Part shown: piece after piece, positions 40,775 through 53,365 of the stretch
How the letters are laid out: each line of letters begins with the position of its first letter
Position numbering within the stretch: the stretch's first letter is position 1
Assembly: GCA_033064195.1 (NCBI GenBank)
Contig: JARBJD010000203.1
Span: forward strand, 62,001-126,000
From: Blattamonas nauphoetae
Taxonomy: Eukaryota; Preaxostyla; Oxymonadida
Reading direction: 5' to 3'
Length of the DNA stretch: 64,000 bases
Made by a program: the position numbers and the translations under genes
Notes under the pieces: generated by a model
Seen by the model: only the letters and a program-made list of their open reading frames with translations
Database searches by the model: none
Told to the model about the DNA's origin: nothing

Positions 40775-43700
40775 CCACGTTCTCTCCTTGTTCAGGCGCC
40801 TGCCATCGCTGGCCTTCTTGATCCTCTTTTCCTCTCGACAGTGTCGATGGTCCATCCACCCCGTTAGCATTCTCGTTGTTCACATTCACAGATCGAGCTT
40901 CTTCACCAACAATCGAAGCTGCTGTTTGTGTCTGAGTGTGAGAATGATGTTCTGTTGCGGTTGTTCCTTCTTGTTTCATTTGCAGGTGGAAGTGACCATC
41001 CACTCCAATCAGAATCCAGTGAGATGTCAGCTTTTGTAGAATCTCAGCATTTTCATGCGCCTTCCCAATTCGTTGCAGTCCTTTCGCAAGCTCGATCTGT
41101 CTCAGTCGCTTCTCAACAATTCCTGCTTTGTTTTTGTGCAGCCGCTCATAAAGAGTTTCCATCATCACAACTTCCTTGGTTCTTCCACACTCGACGTCCA
41201 TCACTTCCACAAATTGTGCACCGGACACAATCCCTCCCTGGAAATTATCCAATTTCGTCGATTTGTCACTGTTGTCACCACAGTTTTGAGTCAGCGATTT
41301 TCCTTTCAGAATGGCTGCACTTGTTTGGACCGCGTTTGGTGCGAATGAATTGTCCTGAACTTCCATTTTCACTTCTTCAGACATTTCTTCTGGGTCATTC
41401 GTGTATTTTGTGTTGTGTTGAAGACTCTCTGCACGACCAAGAAGCAGTTCTGGAGACGATGCTGTTGTCGAGCTGTTGAACAGCATGTTGAACGAGAAGA
41501 GCGGAGAGAGGGTGACTGTGTAGAATCCATCCATCTCGAGATCTTTCCCTGTGAGATCAACTGTCATTGTCGTGCTGATCGAGTTCGGATGAATTTGTGC
41601 GGTCTTCACGATTGGAGGGTTGCGGACTATGAAAGAGACACCGGAGTTCACAAACACTTCCTCCAGTCCGTGGAACACCTTCGAAACCGTGACAGTGTCT
41701 TCAAAACCAAGATGGATCAAGTCATCTTCGACTAATGACACTTCAAATCGAATTGCGCCACTTGTGCACGTGCCTGAAACGGGGTTCGATGGATGAGAAG
41801 AGAGAGTGATTGTGTACGATCCACTTTCCAGTTCTCGACCACTCAGTTCCACAATCACAGATGTTCGGAGGGAATTCAGTGATGGAGTGGCTCCCTCCAC
41901 ACGTGCTGGTTCATCAGGAACTTTGAATATCACTTTCGGATCCAGAACTGATGGAGTGTCGGCGATGACAAGAGAGGTCAGACAATACCACGTGCCGTAT
42001 CGAAGACTGACAGGATCCGCATGGTACACCAGAACTGACACGTCTCCAGACGACACTGTATCACTTCCTTCCCACGTCCATGACACAATCATTGGTGACC
42101 CAACAAGGTCTTCTCCACTCTGCTCTTTCATCGTCACTGACATCTCCTTCCCAACTGGCAAGTTCACTCCACCAATCATCAAAATCGCTGAGGTCTTGTC
42201 TTTTCCTCCCAAATCACTCGAACACGCGTTGATTCGAGTTGGTGGAGGTGGAAGTGTGAATCCTGTTGTGTCTTTGATCCAAATCGGTAGTGTCGAGCTT
42301 TCGAGCGACACAATCGTGTAGCTTTCCCCATATTCCAGTTTTCCAGACTTGTAAACAAGCTCTGTCAATGCTCCAGTCACTGACCCAAGAGTGGTGATCA
42401 TCGGAGAGGAGAGGGTGTACTCGATCGATGTCTGACTGTTCTTCACTGTCATCACGAACGAGCCTCCTACCATATCCACAAACGACATACCCAGTACAAC
42501 GCTGTTCAGATCATTCTCGTTCAGCGTCGCTGAGTCAACACTCAACAACGATGGTCCATTCGGTGTCGTCATTGTCAGTCCATTGATAAGAATGTGCTCA
42601 TCCTCTCTTCCATCCACTCGCTCAACAATCGATATGATTGTGTATGTTTGTCTAAATTGGATTTTTGTCGCTTTACTCACTTCAACCAGGGACGACAACC
42701 CTCCAGTCGAGCTCATCGTCACTGTGATTGTCTGAGACAGGCCATCAAACGAGACAACGAACAATCCTGACTTTGGAAGGTTCGAGCCCGAGAGAGTGAG
42801 AGTGAATTTCGTGTTCGACACTGCGTCCAGATCACATGATGTCACTGTCGCAATGGGAGCGTTTGGGACAGCCAATTCGACATCGGAGTTCACAATTACA
42901 CTGTCGCTCCCACACTTCAACGATGAGATTGTGTATGTCTGCCCGAATGCCAGAATCGACGATGACAAAAGGTTGATGGACACTTTGAACACGACTTCTC
43001 CATCATCGCTCAGTTTCGTTTCGGATGTCAGTTCTTCTGACACTGAATGGAGTTTCAGAGAGTAGCTTCCATCAGTCAGTGCTCTTCCTTTCAGTCTCAC
43101 TATCGCTTCATCCTTCGCTCCATTCAACGTCACCCTTCCTTCTTCAATTCGCTTCGGTTCATCTGGAACTTCGATTGACAACGACTTATCGAGCAGGTAT
43201 TGCTTTGTTCCAATCGTTAGTTCTTCTATCGCGTATGTTGTTCCATATTTCAGTTTGATTTCACTGGCATCTTTCGAATAAACAACAACTTCGATTGTTC
43301 CCGAGTCGCTTGACGAGAACGTCACTGGGAGAGAGACTGATTCAGATGACGATAAAAGCGTGACATTGTAAGATTTTACAGGGAGATTCACTCCAGCAAG
43401 AGGAATGAGGATGATGTCTTTCAACGTGTGATCTTTGAAGCTGACTGGACCAACTGATGTCAACCGAGGCTGTGCCGCTGGTGTCGTGAAGATGAGGCGA
43501 GGAGGGTCGAGGAAGAATGGCTCAGTGCTGCTTTCGAAGGTGATCGATTCCACTTCGTATTTCATCGAGAACGACAGTTTGCTTCCGGTTCCAAACAAAG
43601 TTTCCGAATGACGAGACGAGAACATGTTCTGAGTGTTTGCTCCTCCTGTCGATCCATCAAACTCGACTGAGAACGAGAAGTCATCAATTCCAACCAGTTT

Positions 43701-45788
43701 CACGGTGTATGTTCCAATCGGAAGTGTTCGACCCTTCAATTGAAGCCAGCAGTGGTCTGTTCCTGCTCCCAGTGAACAAACGACTTGCACAATCCGAGCT
43801 GGATTCGGTGTTGTCAGAGCAATCGACGAAGGATTGGAGAGGCGAGTGTTCACAATCGATGAGCTAATCACACAATACTTCGATTGATACTGCAGTTCTT
43901 CCCATTCTCCAAAAGATACTTCTTGAGTTGCCGAGTCTGTTGACGAGCTGAAATCGAATGTCAGAAGACGACCAATTGTTGGGGGAGAATCGCTGTTTGG
44001 CCGTTCGTGGTTGTTTGAGTTGTCCACCAGAACAAACATCTTCCCATCCACATTGTCGGACACTTTCATTTTGATCGTCGATGATGTCTTGTCAGCACTT
44101 GGTGAGTTCTCAATCTCCACAAGATTTGCAGTTGATGCGACTGGCACAGCAAAAATCAGGGCATCGTGCAATGAGAACGGGATGTACACGTTCGGCCTTT
44201 CTGAAGTTGAATCACAATCTGTGATGTTTGGTGAAAGTGTAGAAACCTTCCCAGAACTTTGCAGGTCATTTCCTTTCTCAGCTCTGCACTCTCTGAACAG
44301 CACAGAATCCATCTTTATCGATGTGGCGGAAGCAATAAACACTCCTCCCCCTCCTTCGACCGTGGACTGCACAACAGAACACTCCTTGAAGGCACTGTTT
44401 GAGAGATCGAAACTGTCGACAATATTCACTGAAAGTCCGCCTCCACGCATCGAAGCGTTGTTACCAACGAAGAGAGCATCTGTGACGATGCAGATGGTTC
44501 CAAAGTAAACAAGGACAGCTCCACCTTGCTCGCCAGAACACTCGACGAAGAGCGAGGATGAAATGGTGACTGGACCCTTTTGTGATGATGTCTGGTAGTA
44601 CCTGATTGCTGATCCTCCATTCGACGATGTGCATTTCCAGGAGGATTCAGACACGGTGAGGCTGGTGGGAGACAGATTGTGGTTGATGCATCCGGCAAAT
44701 GATGTTGTCGAGACAAACGTGCAACGACGGAAGGTGATGTCGTCGGTGTCGGTCCCACCGAATTGAAACCGGCCTGTTCCTGTCTTGTGCTGGAGGGAGA
44801 AGTCTGGAGAAGTGGAGGATGGTTCGAGGGAGGAGTGGCAGTGTGAGAAGGAGGTGTTCGAGCACAGAAGACTCCCTCCCAAGTTCATATCTATGCATAC
44901 TGTCCCAGAAAGATGGTTCGTGCACAGAGTCACCGACGAATCCAAAATCTTTTGTGATCCACTCCATCCTTTCAACGTTCCATTTCCCTCTCCACTTGTC
45001 ATGTTCACAAGTCTGCTCCGCATTAGAATCGTCTCTAGCTTGCTCAAGAATGCTGTGCTTCGCTCTGTTAATGACAAGAATGCAATCAGTGGACCAGATC
45101 CAAATGAGAGATGGGCGTCGGACAGCGAGAGGCCAGAACAACTGATCACTGTTGAGGACACATCTGTGTCATTGTCTGTGTGACGATGATGGGTCATGGG
45201 GGAGGGTATGATCCTGGCAAGCGGGAGCAGGCTCGACTTTTCAATCGATTCGTGAGAACAATCAACAAAGAAAATCGAGCTTCCAAAGTCGTCCCATCCG
45301 TTGTGGATCACAAATGGAGACGACTCAGGGTTTGAGATGATTGGGCACTGGTTGATCGTCAGTCTGGACGACGAGATTCTTCCGACACATGTGCCACGCC
45401 ATCCACAATCCAATGAGATGTGGGACATCGACATTGTGGAATTTAAGAACACAAATATGAATGGGGTTGTGTTTACGTTTCGATATTCACCGTTCTCCGA
45501 GTTCTGATCGTTCATTGTTTCAGCGTTGGTTAATGACGATGTATGGCAGATTGTTGTGTCTGCTCCATGCAAAAAAAGGGAAACAGAATCCAGGATATAC
45601 GTATTCGAATGATATGTTTCACTGTTCAGGTGTATTTCAGGCATGAAGGCTTGTTCGTTTTCAGAAATGTCAGTTGCTTTCGTGCCATGAACAAAGGCCT
45701 TCTGGAGAGGGAGCGGCAGAACTCTCCGTTCCGTGAATGTGGTTGCGACACAGAAAAGATGAACAATGAGGAGAGCTTGAATGTTCAT

Positions 45789-46320
45789 CTGACTGAATGA
45801 AGAGATTGCGAAGAATGGATTGATCATCTTGTTTTCCTAACAAAGGTTCCGACTGGTCTCTACAAACAACAGCTGATAAAGATGACAATTTTGAAATGGA
45901 AATGATTGTTATGTGAGATGAAGAGGTGAGTGATGTGGTAGAGTTGAGGAAAAACGACTCTATGAAACGAAAACAGTCGAACCATCCAAAGCCAGCAGCT
46001 AGGATGAAGAACACGGCAACACGAAAGAGAAGAACAAGTTCGCTCATCGAAAACAAAGAAACAAAACAAGACAGTTCCAAATAAAGAATGATGTCTCCCA
46101 CGCGAAGGAAGAAGAATGATGATCAGCAATGTTTGGATGAGTGAATGCTATTTCCATACAAAACCTCAGAGAAGAAGAGTGCACGATTGGGGAATTGTGT
46201 GAATGTGTGAGAGGGTGGTGGTGTGAAGGAAGATGATCAGACATGAAGATGAAAATAAGTGACTCTGTTCAACGAAGATGAGCACATTTTGTTTGGTTGC
46301 GAAAAGAGTGGATGGAAGTG
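45789..46320. other. 3' flank of receptor C and 5' flank of receptor B
   Basis: No gene is called. It contains the 65-bp block shared with 23750-23815 (see receptor A flank). The phrase AAAGGTTCCGACT near 45842 recurs near 53450. Confidence 0.4.
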
Positions 46321-49300
46321 TCATCCAATCTTTGACGGCCCGTTCCCTTCCTTCTCGTTCGACGGTTGAGGAACGCTTTCCAGTGCATCCAGCTGCGACA
46401 GAACTGTTTTCAGTGTTGGGCGTTGCGATGGGTCCAGCGAGAGACAGGGAACGATGATCGCCTCCATCGACTCACTCACTTTCTCCATCCGAGGCTTCTC
46501 GTCTGATGTCAATCGACGATGAGCCGTCGCAGCATCAACTTCACCGAAGGGCACAGAACCAGTCTCAATTTCCCACAAGACAAGGCCAAGACTAAAAACT
46601 GCCCCGTGGTCTGCATTCTCTTTCGTCGCTTTCCAACTCTCCTGCAACACTTCTGGCGCCATCCATCGCTGCACCTCTTCCGACATCTTCTTTCCTCCTT
46701 CAACAATTCCACTCTCACCAACAACACTCTGTCTCTCTCGCGTCTTCAGACTCACTCGATCGTTCTGGTCGAACAGAACCCAGTGCGGTGACAATCGAGT
46801 CAACACATCAGCAATCATTTTCATCTCCACAAGACTCACAAGTCCACGAGCAATCGCCTGACCCACTTTTCGTTTCTCCACAAATCGTGTCGAGTGAGGA
46901 TTGTGAAGAGCGTTGAACAGCGTGTCTGTCTCCAATGCAACTGAACGCTCCAAGCTCTCGTTGCACACAATCACTTCCACACACGATTGTGCTGGTGGAA
47001 TCACTTCTTCACTCCGAAATCGAGTCTCCTCGAACTAAGTGTCTTGCGGACCTTTTCCAGACGGAAGTGAAGAGAGTGCGCTATTTGGCGGGTTCGTGAT
47101 GGGATCGTTCTCTTCCATCTTCTCGACGAATTCAACTTGTGCTGGTGACATTTCTTCGGACGACAGAAGTGCTTTCTGATTCGAGCGTCGCTTTCGATGC
47201 AGACAAACACACACAACGATCACCAGAGAAACAAGAAGAGCGCAAGACAGACAAATGATCACGGGAATCCACCATTTCGATCCAATTCCTCCTTCCGATT
47301 TGTTTCCTGATCCCAATCCAGACACAACCATCCAATTCGATGTTCGCTCTCCATTTCCAAACACAAGACGACCTCGCAATTCCATCTTCTTGTTCAGTCT
47401 CGCAACTTCCAATTTTGGGAATGGAATCATGATTGCAGTTTCGTTCCAAAGTGTCGCTGTTGATGGTGAGAGATCAACAAGTTCACTCTTCCCTTCCACG
47501 CTCTTCGACGACTCCCACTCAAACACTTCCAACGACAATCCACACGGCATCAGTGTCTTCCCAACCACTTTGACTCTCTGCTTTCCACTCGTGTCTGTCT
47601 CAACTGACGATTCGGTCGAGTTCAGCGTTGGGATGAAAAGAGGTGAAGCGATGAGTGATTCTCGTCCGCCGATTGAGCATTCGTCGGCGTCAATCCACAT
47701 CGAATCGGTCTCATCCATCGTCTGCTTGTCGATCGAGATTGCTCCTTCGCCCTCGCAGTGGATGTTCTGGCGAGCAGAGGGGAAGTCGGCGATCGATTGT
47801 CCGTTTTGAGAGAACACTCCAGCTGTGACTTTAAGCTTTCCTCCCTTCATCCAGATCCCTCCCACTTCAATCTCTGTCATCGTCACACCATTCAACTCTG
47901 TGTTTGTCTCGAACAGTTCAATTAATCCACCCGACCATCCACAAATCGACATATCTTCATCGCTGTTCAACTCGCTTTGTCGTGTTCCTGAAATCGAGCA
48001 GAATCGAATCACAACTGTCCCTTTCGACGCTGACACAAGTCTGAATGTCGAGACTGACAAGTCGGCTGTGATAGTGAGCAGTGTCAGTCTGCACACTCCT
48101 CCCTCCTCCACTGACACCAACGCTGAGCTTGGTTGGGACGCGGATAGGCTGGCTCGAAGTGTTGCTGATTCCGTTGTGAACGAAGTCAGAGAGAATGTGA
48201 CGATTTGGGTGACGATGAGGGGAGAAGAGAGGTCAGCAGACTCGACAATTCGCATTGACGTGTCCAAGATCCCGAGAGAAGTCGCTGTGTTCCACGCTGA
48301 TTTCATTCCGTTGCACGTTTCTGGATCAGCTCCACTCATCTCCAATCCACTCTTCTCTTCCATCCCACAAACATTCAACGACAATTTCGATGGCTTTTGT
48401 GGTGTTGTGATTATCGTTGTGTGAAACAGGATTGGCTGATTGTTCGAGTCTTCGAGTGATGTGATCTCGTATTTTGCACCAAATCCGAGAGAACCACTCA
48501 CTCCAAGTTCGATCACAGCACTTCGACCAAACGATGACGAACTGAAAGACACGTCGAAAGAGAACGAAGCATTCAATGTCAGAATTCCAACTGTTTCGAA
48601 AGGCAGATTCGATCCAGAAACTTCAATCACAATCGAAGTGTTCAGTGAACTCCCGAGAACAGCTTCAATTTTCGTGACTAGCGCTTCATCTCGCTTGATA
48701 TCATCTTGAGTCTCGAACACGACTGAGTGCACCACTCCTTCCACTGACCCATTCGTGATCTCATCAATCGTGTACGAATACGAAAACTTCAGCTGGCTCC
48801 CTTCGGATGGATGCAATTGGAGAGGAAAGGATGTCGCTTTCTTTGAAGATGAGTCGGCAATCACTACAAACGACGTGTTGTGGAGTGATGAAGAAGGAGT
48901 TGAGGGAGAGCCAACTGGATGACCAGAGATTGAAACTGTGTAGAACTCTCCCAAAACAAATCCAGACCCTTCCACAGACACAACTGTTCTGTCTGGATTG
49001 TCAATCGAGCACGATGCAAACGTGACACGGACTGGCTCCATCGGCATTTTCAGCTGGAGTGAAGAGAATTGAATCGGATAATCGACATCTCCCATTTTCG
49101 CCAACACACCAATCACTTCGTATTCCTTCCCATATCCAATTGAGTTCTTCCATCCTTCTTCATTCTCGTTCGACGGATACAGCTTCACTGTCTGGTCAGC
49201 AAGAAGTCCGCTGTTGTCTGTTGTCATGTTCATCACAACTTCACCACTTCCATCCTTTGGTTCAATCGTGATTTCGTAATCTTGGTTGGCTTTCAGAAGA

Positions 49301-51642
49301 CGAGATGAGAACGACAGTGTCACTTCGGTCTTTGCTTCGTTCAGACCACTCACTTCAATGTCAGTCAGACGAGCTGCCAATGGAATCGTGAAATAAAGTG
49401 GCGACGAGATTGAGACGACAATCTTGTTGTCGCCCTTCTTCTTTCCACTCATGATCTCAAACTTTTGATTCTCGATCCATCCCGAACTCTCTCCAATCAC
49501 ACCCAAGTCAATCGTTGCTTTGTTTGCTGAGAATGTCGCTTCGATTTTCTTTCCATTTTGAAGAGTCAACATGAATGTCGTATCCTCCAAATCAATCCCT
49601 TCCAGATTCAAGATTGCATGAGTGTGACTTTCGTCCAGATCACACTTTGCAGATGTGATTGTAGGATGTTTGATGAAAATCCCAGAGAATGAAGAAGTTA
49701 TGATTTTGTACTCATAGAGAGGAAGTTGGAGCAGACCATCGTCTCCAATGCTCGCGACGCATTTCCCAATGTTTGATGATTCAATCGAGAACAACAACAC
49801 TCGACCAATGTTTGGTGCCTTTCCAGCTGGCTGAGCTGTCCCTGCCAAGTTCGATACCAAAACAAGAAGCGATCCTGTCACTTCCTTGTCCAAAGTCACA
49901 GCAATCTCTGCTGCCGTTGAGGTTGTTTGGTGAATGATCAGTGACAGGACTTTTGAGCTTTCGGTGGGATCTGGTAGAATATCATCCTCTGTTACGTCTG
50001 TTGGGTAGATCCGACTCTCTTTTGGTGTTGACGTGGAATCGCAGTTGGACACTGTTGAAGTGCTCGAGTTGAAGTATAGATCATGTCCTTTCCCTGTCCC
50101 AGCCACACATTCTCTAAATCGGAGAGAATCGAGTCGGATCGATAGACAGTCCCCGAAGTAGAGGGCTCCGCCTCCTCCAGTAGACGTGGTCGCACAATTC
50201 TGGAATAGGCAGTTGGACAATCCAGTGTTGGAGCGTTCAGCATCCAAATTGAAGATGTACATTGCACCTCCATTCCAGTTTGTTCGAGAATCAAGAAAAA
50301 CGCTGTCAGAGATGGTGAGGGATCCCATACTCTGGAAGAATAAGGATCCACCAGAATATACATCGGACGAACACTTGACGAATGATGAGAAAGAGACGGT
50401 GACCGACGATTGGATGGTTGACTGCTTAAAATAGATCGCTCCACCAGCCCCAGTAGCAAAGCACGAGTCGAAAGAACACGTTTTAATTTCAAGATCAGCG
50501 GCGACATCTATCAGATTGATGGCTACGCCATGTTTGGTGGCTGAACATCCCTTGAAAGTGCAGAGAGTGAAGATGTGGAGAGTGTTGGCGTTTGTGAGGT
50601 TTGTCTGAATCGTGTAATGCTCATGTGAATGTTCTTCGGTTGAAGTTGTTGTGCAGTGTGTGAATGATGTGTTCGAGCAAAGAACAGATCCTCCCAAATT
50701 CAGGTCGCGAATCCCTGTCCCATAAAGATGGTTCGTGCAAAGAGAGACACAACTCCCAATCATCTTTTGACAAACTGACCAACAATTCCCAAAATCACTT
50801 CCTCCTTCCTTCACATCGACATCGACACCAACACTTCTACTTTTACTTCCAGAGGAGCTTGTCGTGTTCAGAAGCAATGACGACGACAGTGTTGTCGTCA
50901 GCGAACTCCCATCCGTCACAGTTTGTCCCAATCCACAAAAATCAAACAGCGCTCCACTTCCACCAATCAGACAAGCATCACAAACTGAAATCTCACTTCC
51001 TGTCATCGACACTTCAGTTCCGAGCCAATGCGATTCCAGATGGCGTGACGTCCAAGAATCAGATGTTTCGAGGCTCGTCAGAGGCAGAAGCGATGGGAAG
51101 CACGATGAAGTGTGCGAGCAGGCAATAATCGTGATCGAACTGCTTTTCCCCGAATCTCCTCCAACAATCACAAATGGCGTCCGTTCTGAGTTCGAGATCA
51201 CCCGACTCCCCCCAATCCGAACACAAGAGCCACAAATCGTCGCGATCGCTGAACCAGCTGATCCGCATTCGAATGTCAGTTCTGACATCCAAACTGTCGA
51301 GTTTGAGATTCGGAACAGTTGATTCCGCGTGTCTTTCTTTTCGTCTGCAAATCTGTTCGATTGAGAATGTTCTGAAAAAACTTCATCATTCGATGTTGAT
51401 GAGGGGAAAATTGATGATTGCTTTCCATTCAGATTTAGGGTCGTGGATGTGATGCCAAAATTTGACGTATGATATCGGCCATTCGGAAGCACTATGTCGG
51501 GCTTTGTGATCAAATCATTGATATTTGGAGTCTTTTCATGCTGGGAGATGAATGTTTCCAACAGGAACACTTTTGGGGATGGAATTTGAGGATGTGACTT
51601 CGACAGGGCCAGGAGGACATGTAGGAGGCAGATTAATCGCAT
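46321..51642 (-). CDS. beta-helix receptor pseudokinase C, in-frame TAG before the kinase
   Basis: 1773 codons in one phase, broken only by a TAG at 47035-47037 (codon 1536). Starts MRLICLLHVLLALSKS (signal peptide). Close paralogue of receptor A: beta-helix repeats (GGAIYFKQS, GGGALYFGDC), Ig-like modules, TM helix near 1457-1479 (PVIICLSCALLVSLVIVV), then a cytoplasmic pseudokinase in 46321-47034 (VQRWMAPEVLQESW, VFSLGLVLWEIETG), again without a glycine loop, catalytic Lys, HRD Asp or DFG. It has a single EPVRV-type supermodule where A has three, which accounts for its being 655 residues shorter. The TAG stands where A has a Ser codon (TCG), so one substitution explains it. As read, the protein would keep the ectodomain and TM helix and lose the kinase-like part. 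Confidence 0.87.
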
Positions 51643-52697
51643 GTTGAAGTCTAAATATGGCCCAAAATACGGACGAATCCAACAAATATTCGTAAAAACA
51701 TCAATATTTAGGCTGTACCAACGAGCATGTGACTTGAGCTGTGTCATGTCTCCGATTGCGGTACAGAAAACAGGATTCCTGTCTGGAATCATCAAATAAT
51801 GCTTCTTTTGTCAACTTGTGGCAAAGTTTGCACAGAAGTGTGAGTTCAGGACAGCCATAAAGAAGTATTCAACGCAGAATTCAGAAGTTGAATAGGGCCC
51901 AATTCTGACAGAGGTTGCACTCGTTGAGGATCAAAAACTGAGGTACTTCACGAAACAAAGCGGGTGAGCAATTCACCTTGGACCAGTTTGAGCGTTCACA
52001 GAACGAGGTCTTGAAAAAAAGAAATTATTGTCTGATTCTCATTCCAGTTGATCCAGAGCCTATTACCTCAAGGAATTGGTGTTATCGCTTCATGAAATGT
52101 TTTGAGGCCAGAAAAACACTGTTTTCGCTTTCCAGTCGATGATTTCTCCAAGTTTTCAGGTTCTTCTCTCTATGCTGTCTCCCAACCATCTCAACTGGAA
52201 ACAAATGTCATCGAGCATGAGCGCAGCTGATCGGCGTCTTTGAGTCTTCTGTTCTCAGGAGGAAAGGTTCTCGAACAGCCACCCCACTCAGCTCCCCTTG
52301 TGTTTATCTGCTGATCTGTCTGTTACAGAACCAGTAGTTCGAATTCATTTTTCGAAGAAAGGAAGAATAGGACATCAATCACTGTTCGTGCTTAAACTCA
52401 AGATCAACTCGCATCCTATCTCATTCCCATCACATTTCACCGTTGTATCACTTCAGGAAAGGATTTAACGATCTGCCTGTTATTGCTGTTGAACCGAGTG
52501 CACCGAACAACGAAATTCTAACAATGCGAACTGAATGAGGAGAAGCAGTTGTTGAATGGACGTGGTTTACATGGAGACTTGATCGAACCCATTGACTCTG
52601 ATTGAAATCTTTGACAGCCAGTTTACACACTTATCTCCGTTAAACAACCGTGTGTGACAAAAACATTCACAACGATGAAGTGATGATGAAAAAGAAA
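51643..52697. other. no gene seen
   Basis: Upstream region of receptor C and downstream region of the SPRY-like gene. Only frames of about 60 codons or fewer. The frame before the receptor C start stays open for 51 codons but has no signal-peptide start, so I treat it as 5' flank. Confidence 0.5.
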
Positions 52698-53320
52698 TCA
52701 CGAGCCCCATTCTAAAGGTTGACCTCGCAAAAACCACATCCGATCACAATTCACCCCAGCCATGGACAGAATCCGAACTGTTGCTGTTTTCGAACTGACT
52801 CTGATGGCAAAGGCAACCTGATCAGGAACCTTTTCAAAATAGATCTGCTGTGTCCGTCCAGCAATTGAGAGACGGAGAGTCGTCGGCTCCTCATTCAGAC
52901 AGAGTTCGATCACAATCCTGGCATTCTCGTCAGCTGCTTCGTTCCCCTTCGTGATGACTCCATTGTGCTTGCAACTGCCGTTAAACAGGTCGAAACGGCA
53001 CGAATCTGGATGGGATGATGGTTGGTTGACAGGGATTGAGAAGACAATGAAAGAGTCAAGAAACACACGTTTGTTCTCACCCAGCATGAGATCGAGAGGA
53101 TTTCCAGATGAGTCGAGCTCAACTATGCCAATCCCACAAGAGCCGTCGAAATTGTCGACAGACAGTTCGAGCTGGAATATGGAGCCAAAAAGCGGATTGC
53201 TCAGGACAAGCAGTTTGTTCTTGTGGAGGGACGGTGGAATAATTGCAGGAAACTCGGTCAGAGTGTCCACAGGAAGCGACGAATAATGTCGGTGTTCTGT
53301 CAGGAATGCTGGAGAGATTT
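52698..53320 (-). CDS. SPRY-like domain protein (small)
   Basis: About 190-205 residues with a beta-sandwich pattern typical of the SPRY-like domains in this genome type: LSVDNFDGSCGIGIVEL, FIVFSIPVNQP, CRFDLFNGSC, ARIVIELCLNEEPTTLRLSI, IYFEKVPDQVAFAI, ending GQPLEWGS. The frame begins at a GTG (53270) but stays open upstream to an acceptor-like CTCTCCAG near 53311, so a short 5' exon probably holds the ATG. No kinase or other domain is attached. SPRY domains bind protein partners; the partner is unknown. Confidence 0.6.
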
Positions 53321-53365
53321 ATAAAGAGCAATGATAGAAAAATGTCCATTAAATGAAGAATGGAA

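Larger units (their letters stand above)
33409..45788 (-). pseudogene. receptor B: beta-helix receptor pseudokinase, split by DIRS element
   Basis: The coding strand runs 45788-40775, is interrupted by the retroelement 33652-40774, and resumes 33650-33409. Start at MNIQALLIVHLFCVATTFT, a signal peptide. Residues about 80-580 are beta-helix repeats and 600-1450 Ig-like modules (PDEPKRIEE, LPVGKEMSVTMKEQ). Two further lesions: near 41400 the ectodomain joins the cytoplasmic part directly (NTKYT|NDPEEMSEE), so the C-terminal ectodomain and TM helix seen in A and C are missing; and in the 3' remnant the kinase end (GVNAGRQLKAG, ATDRIGLDDLISSLDSI) follows a deletion and frameshift at the T-run near 33616. 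Kinase motifs were degenerate as in A (TSHWILIGVDGHFHLQM at the catalytic loop; APEQGEN for APE). About 1670 codons remain open before the insertion. Confidence 0.85.
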
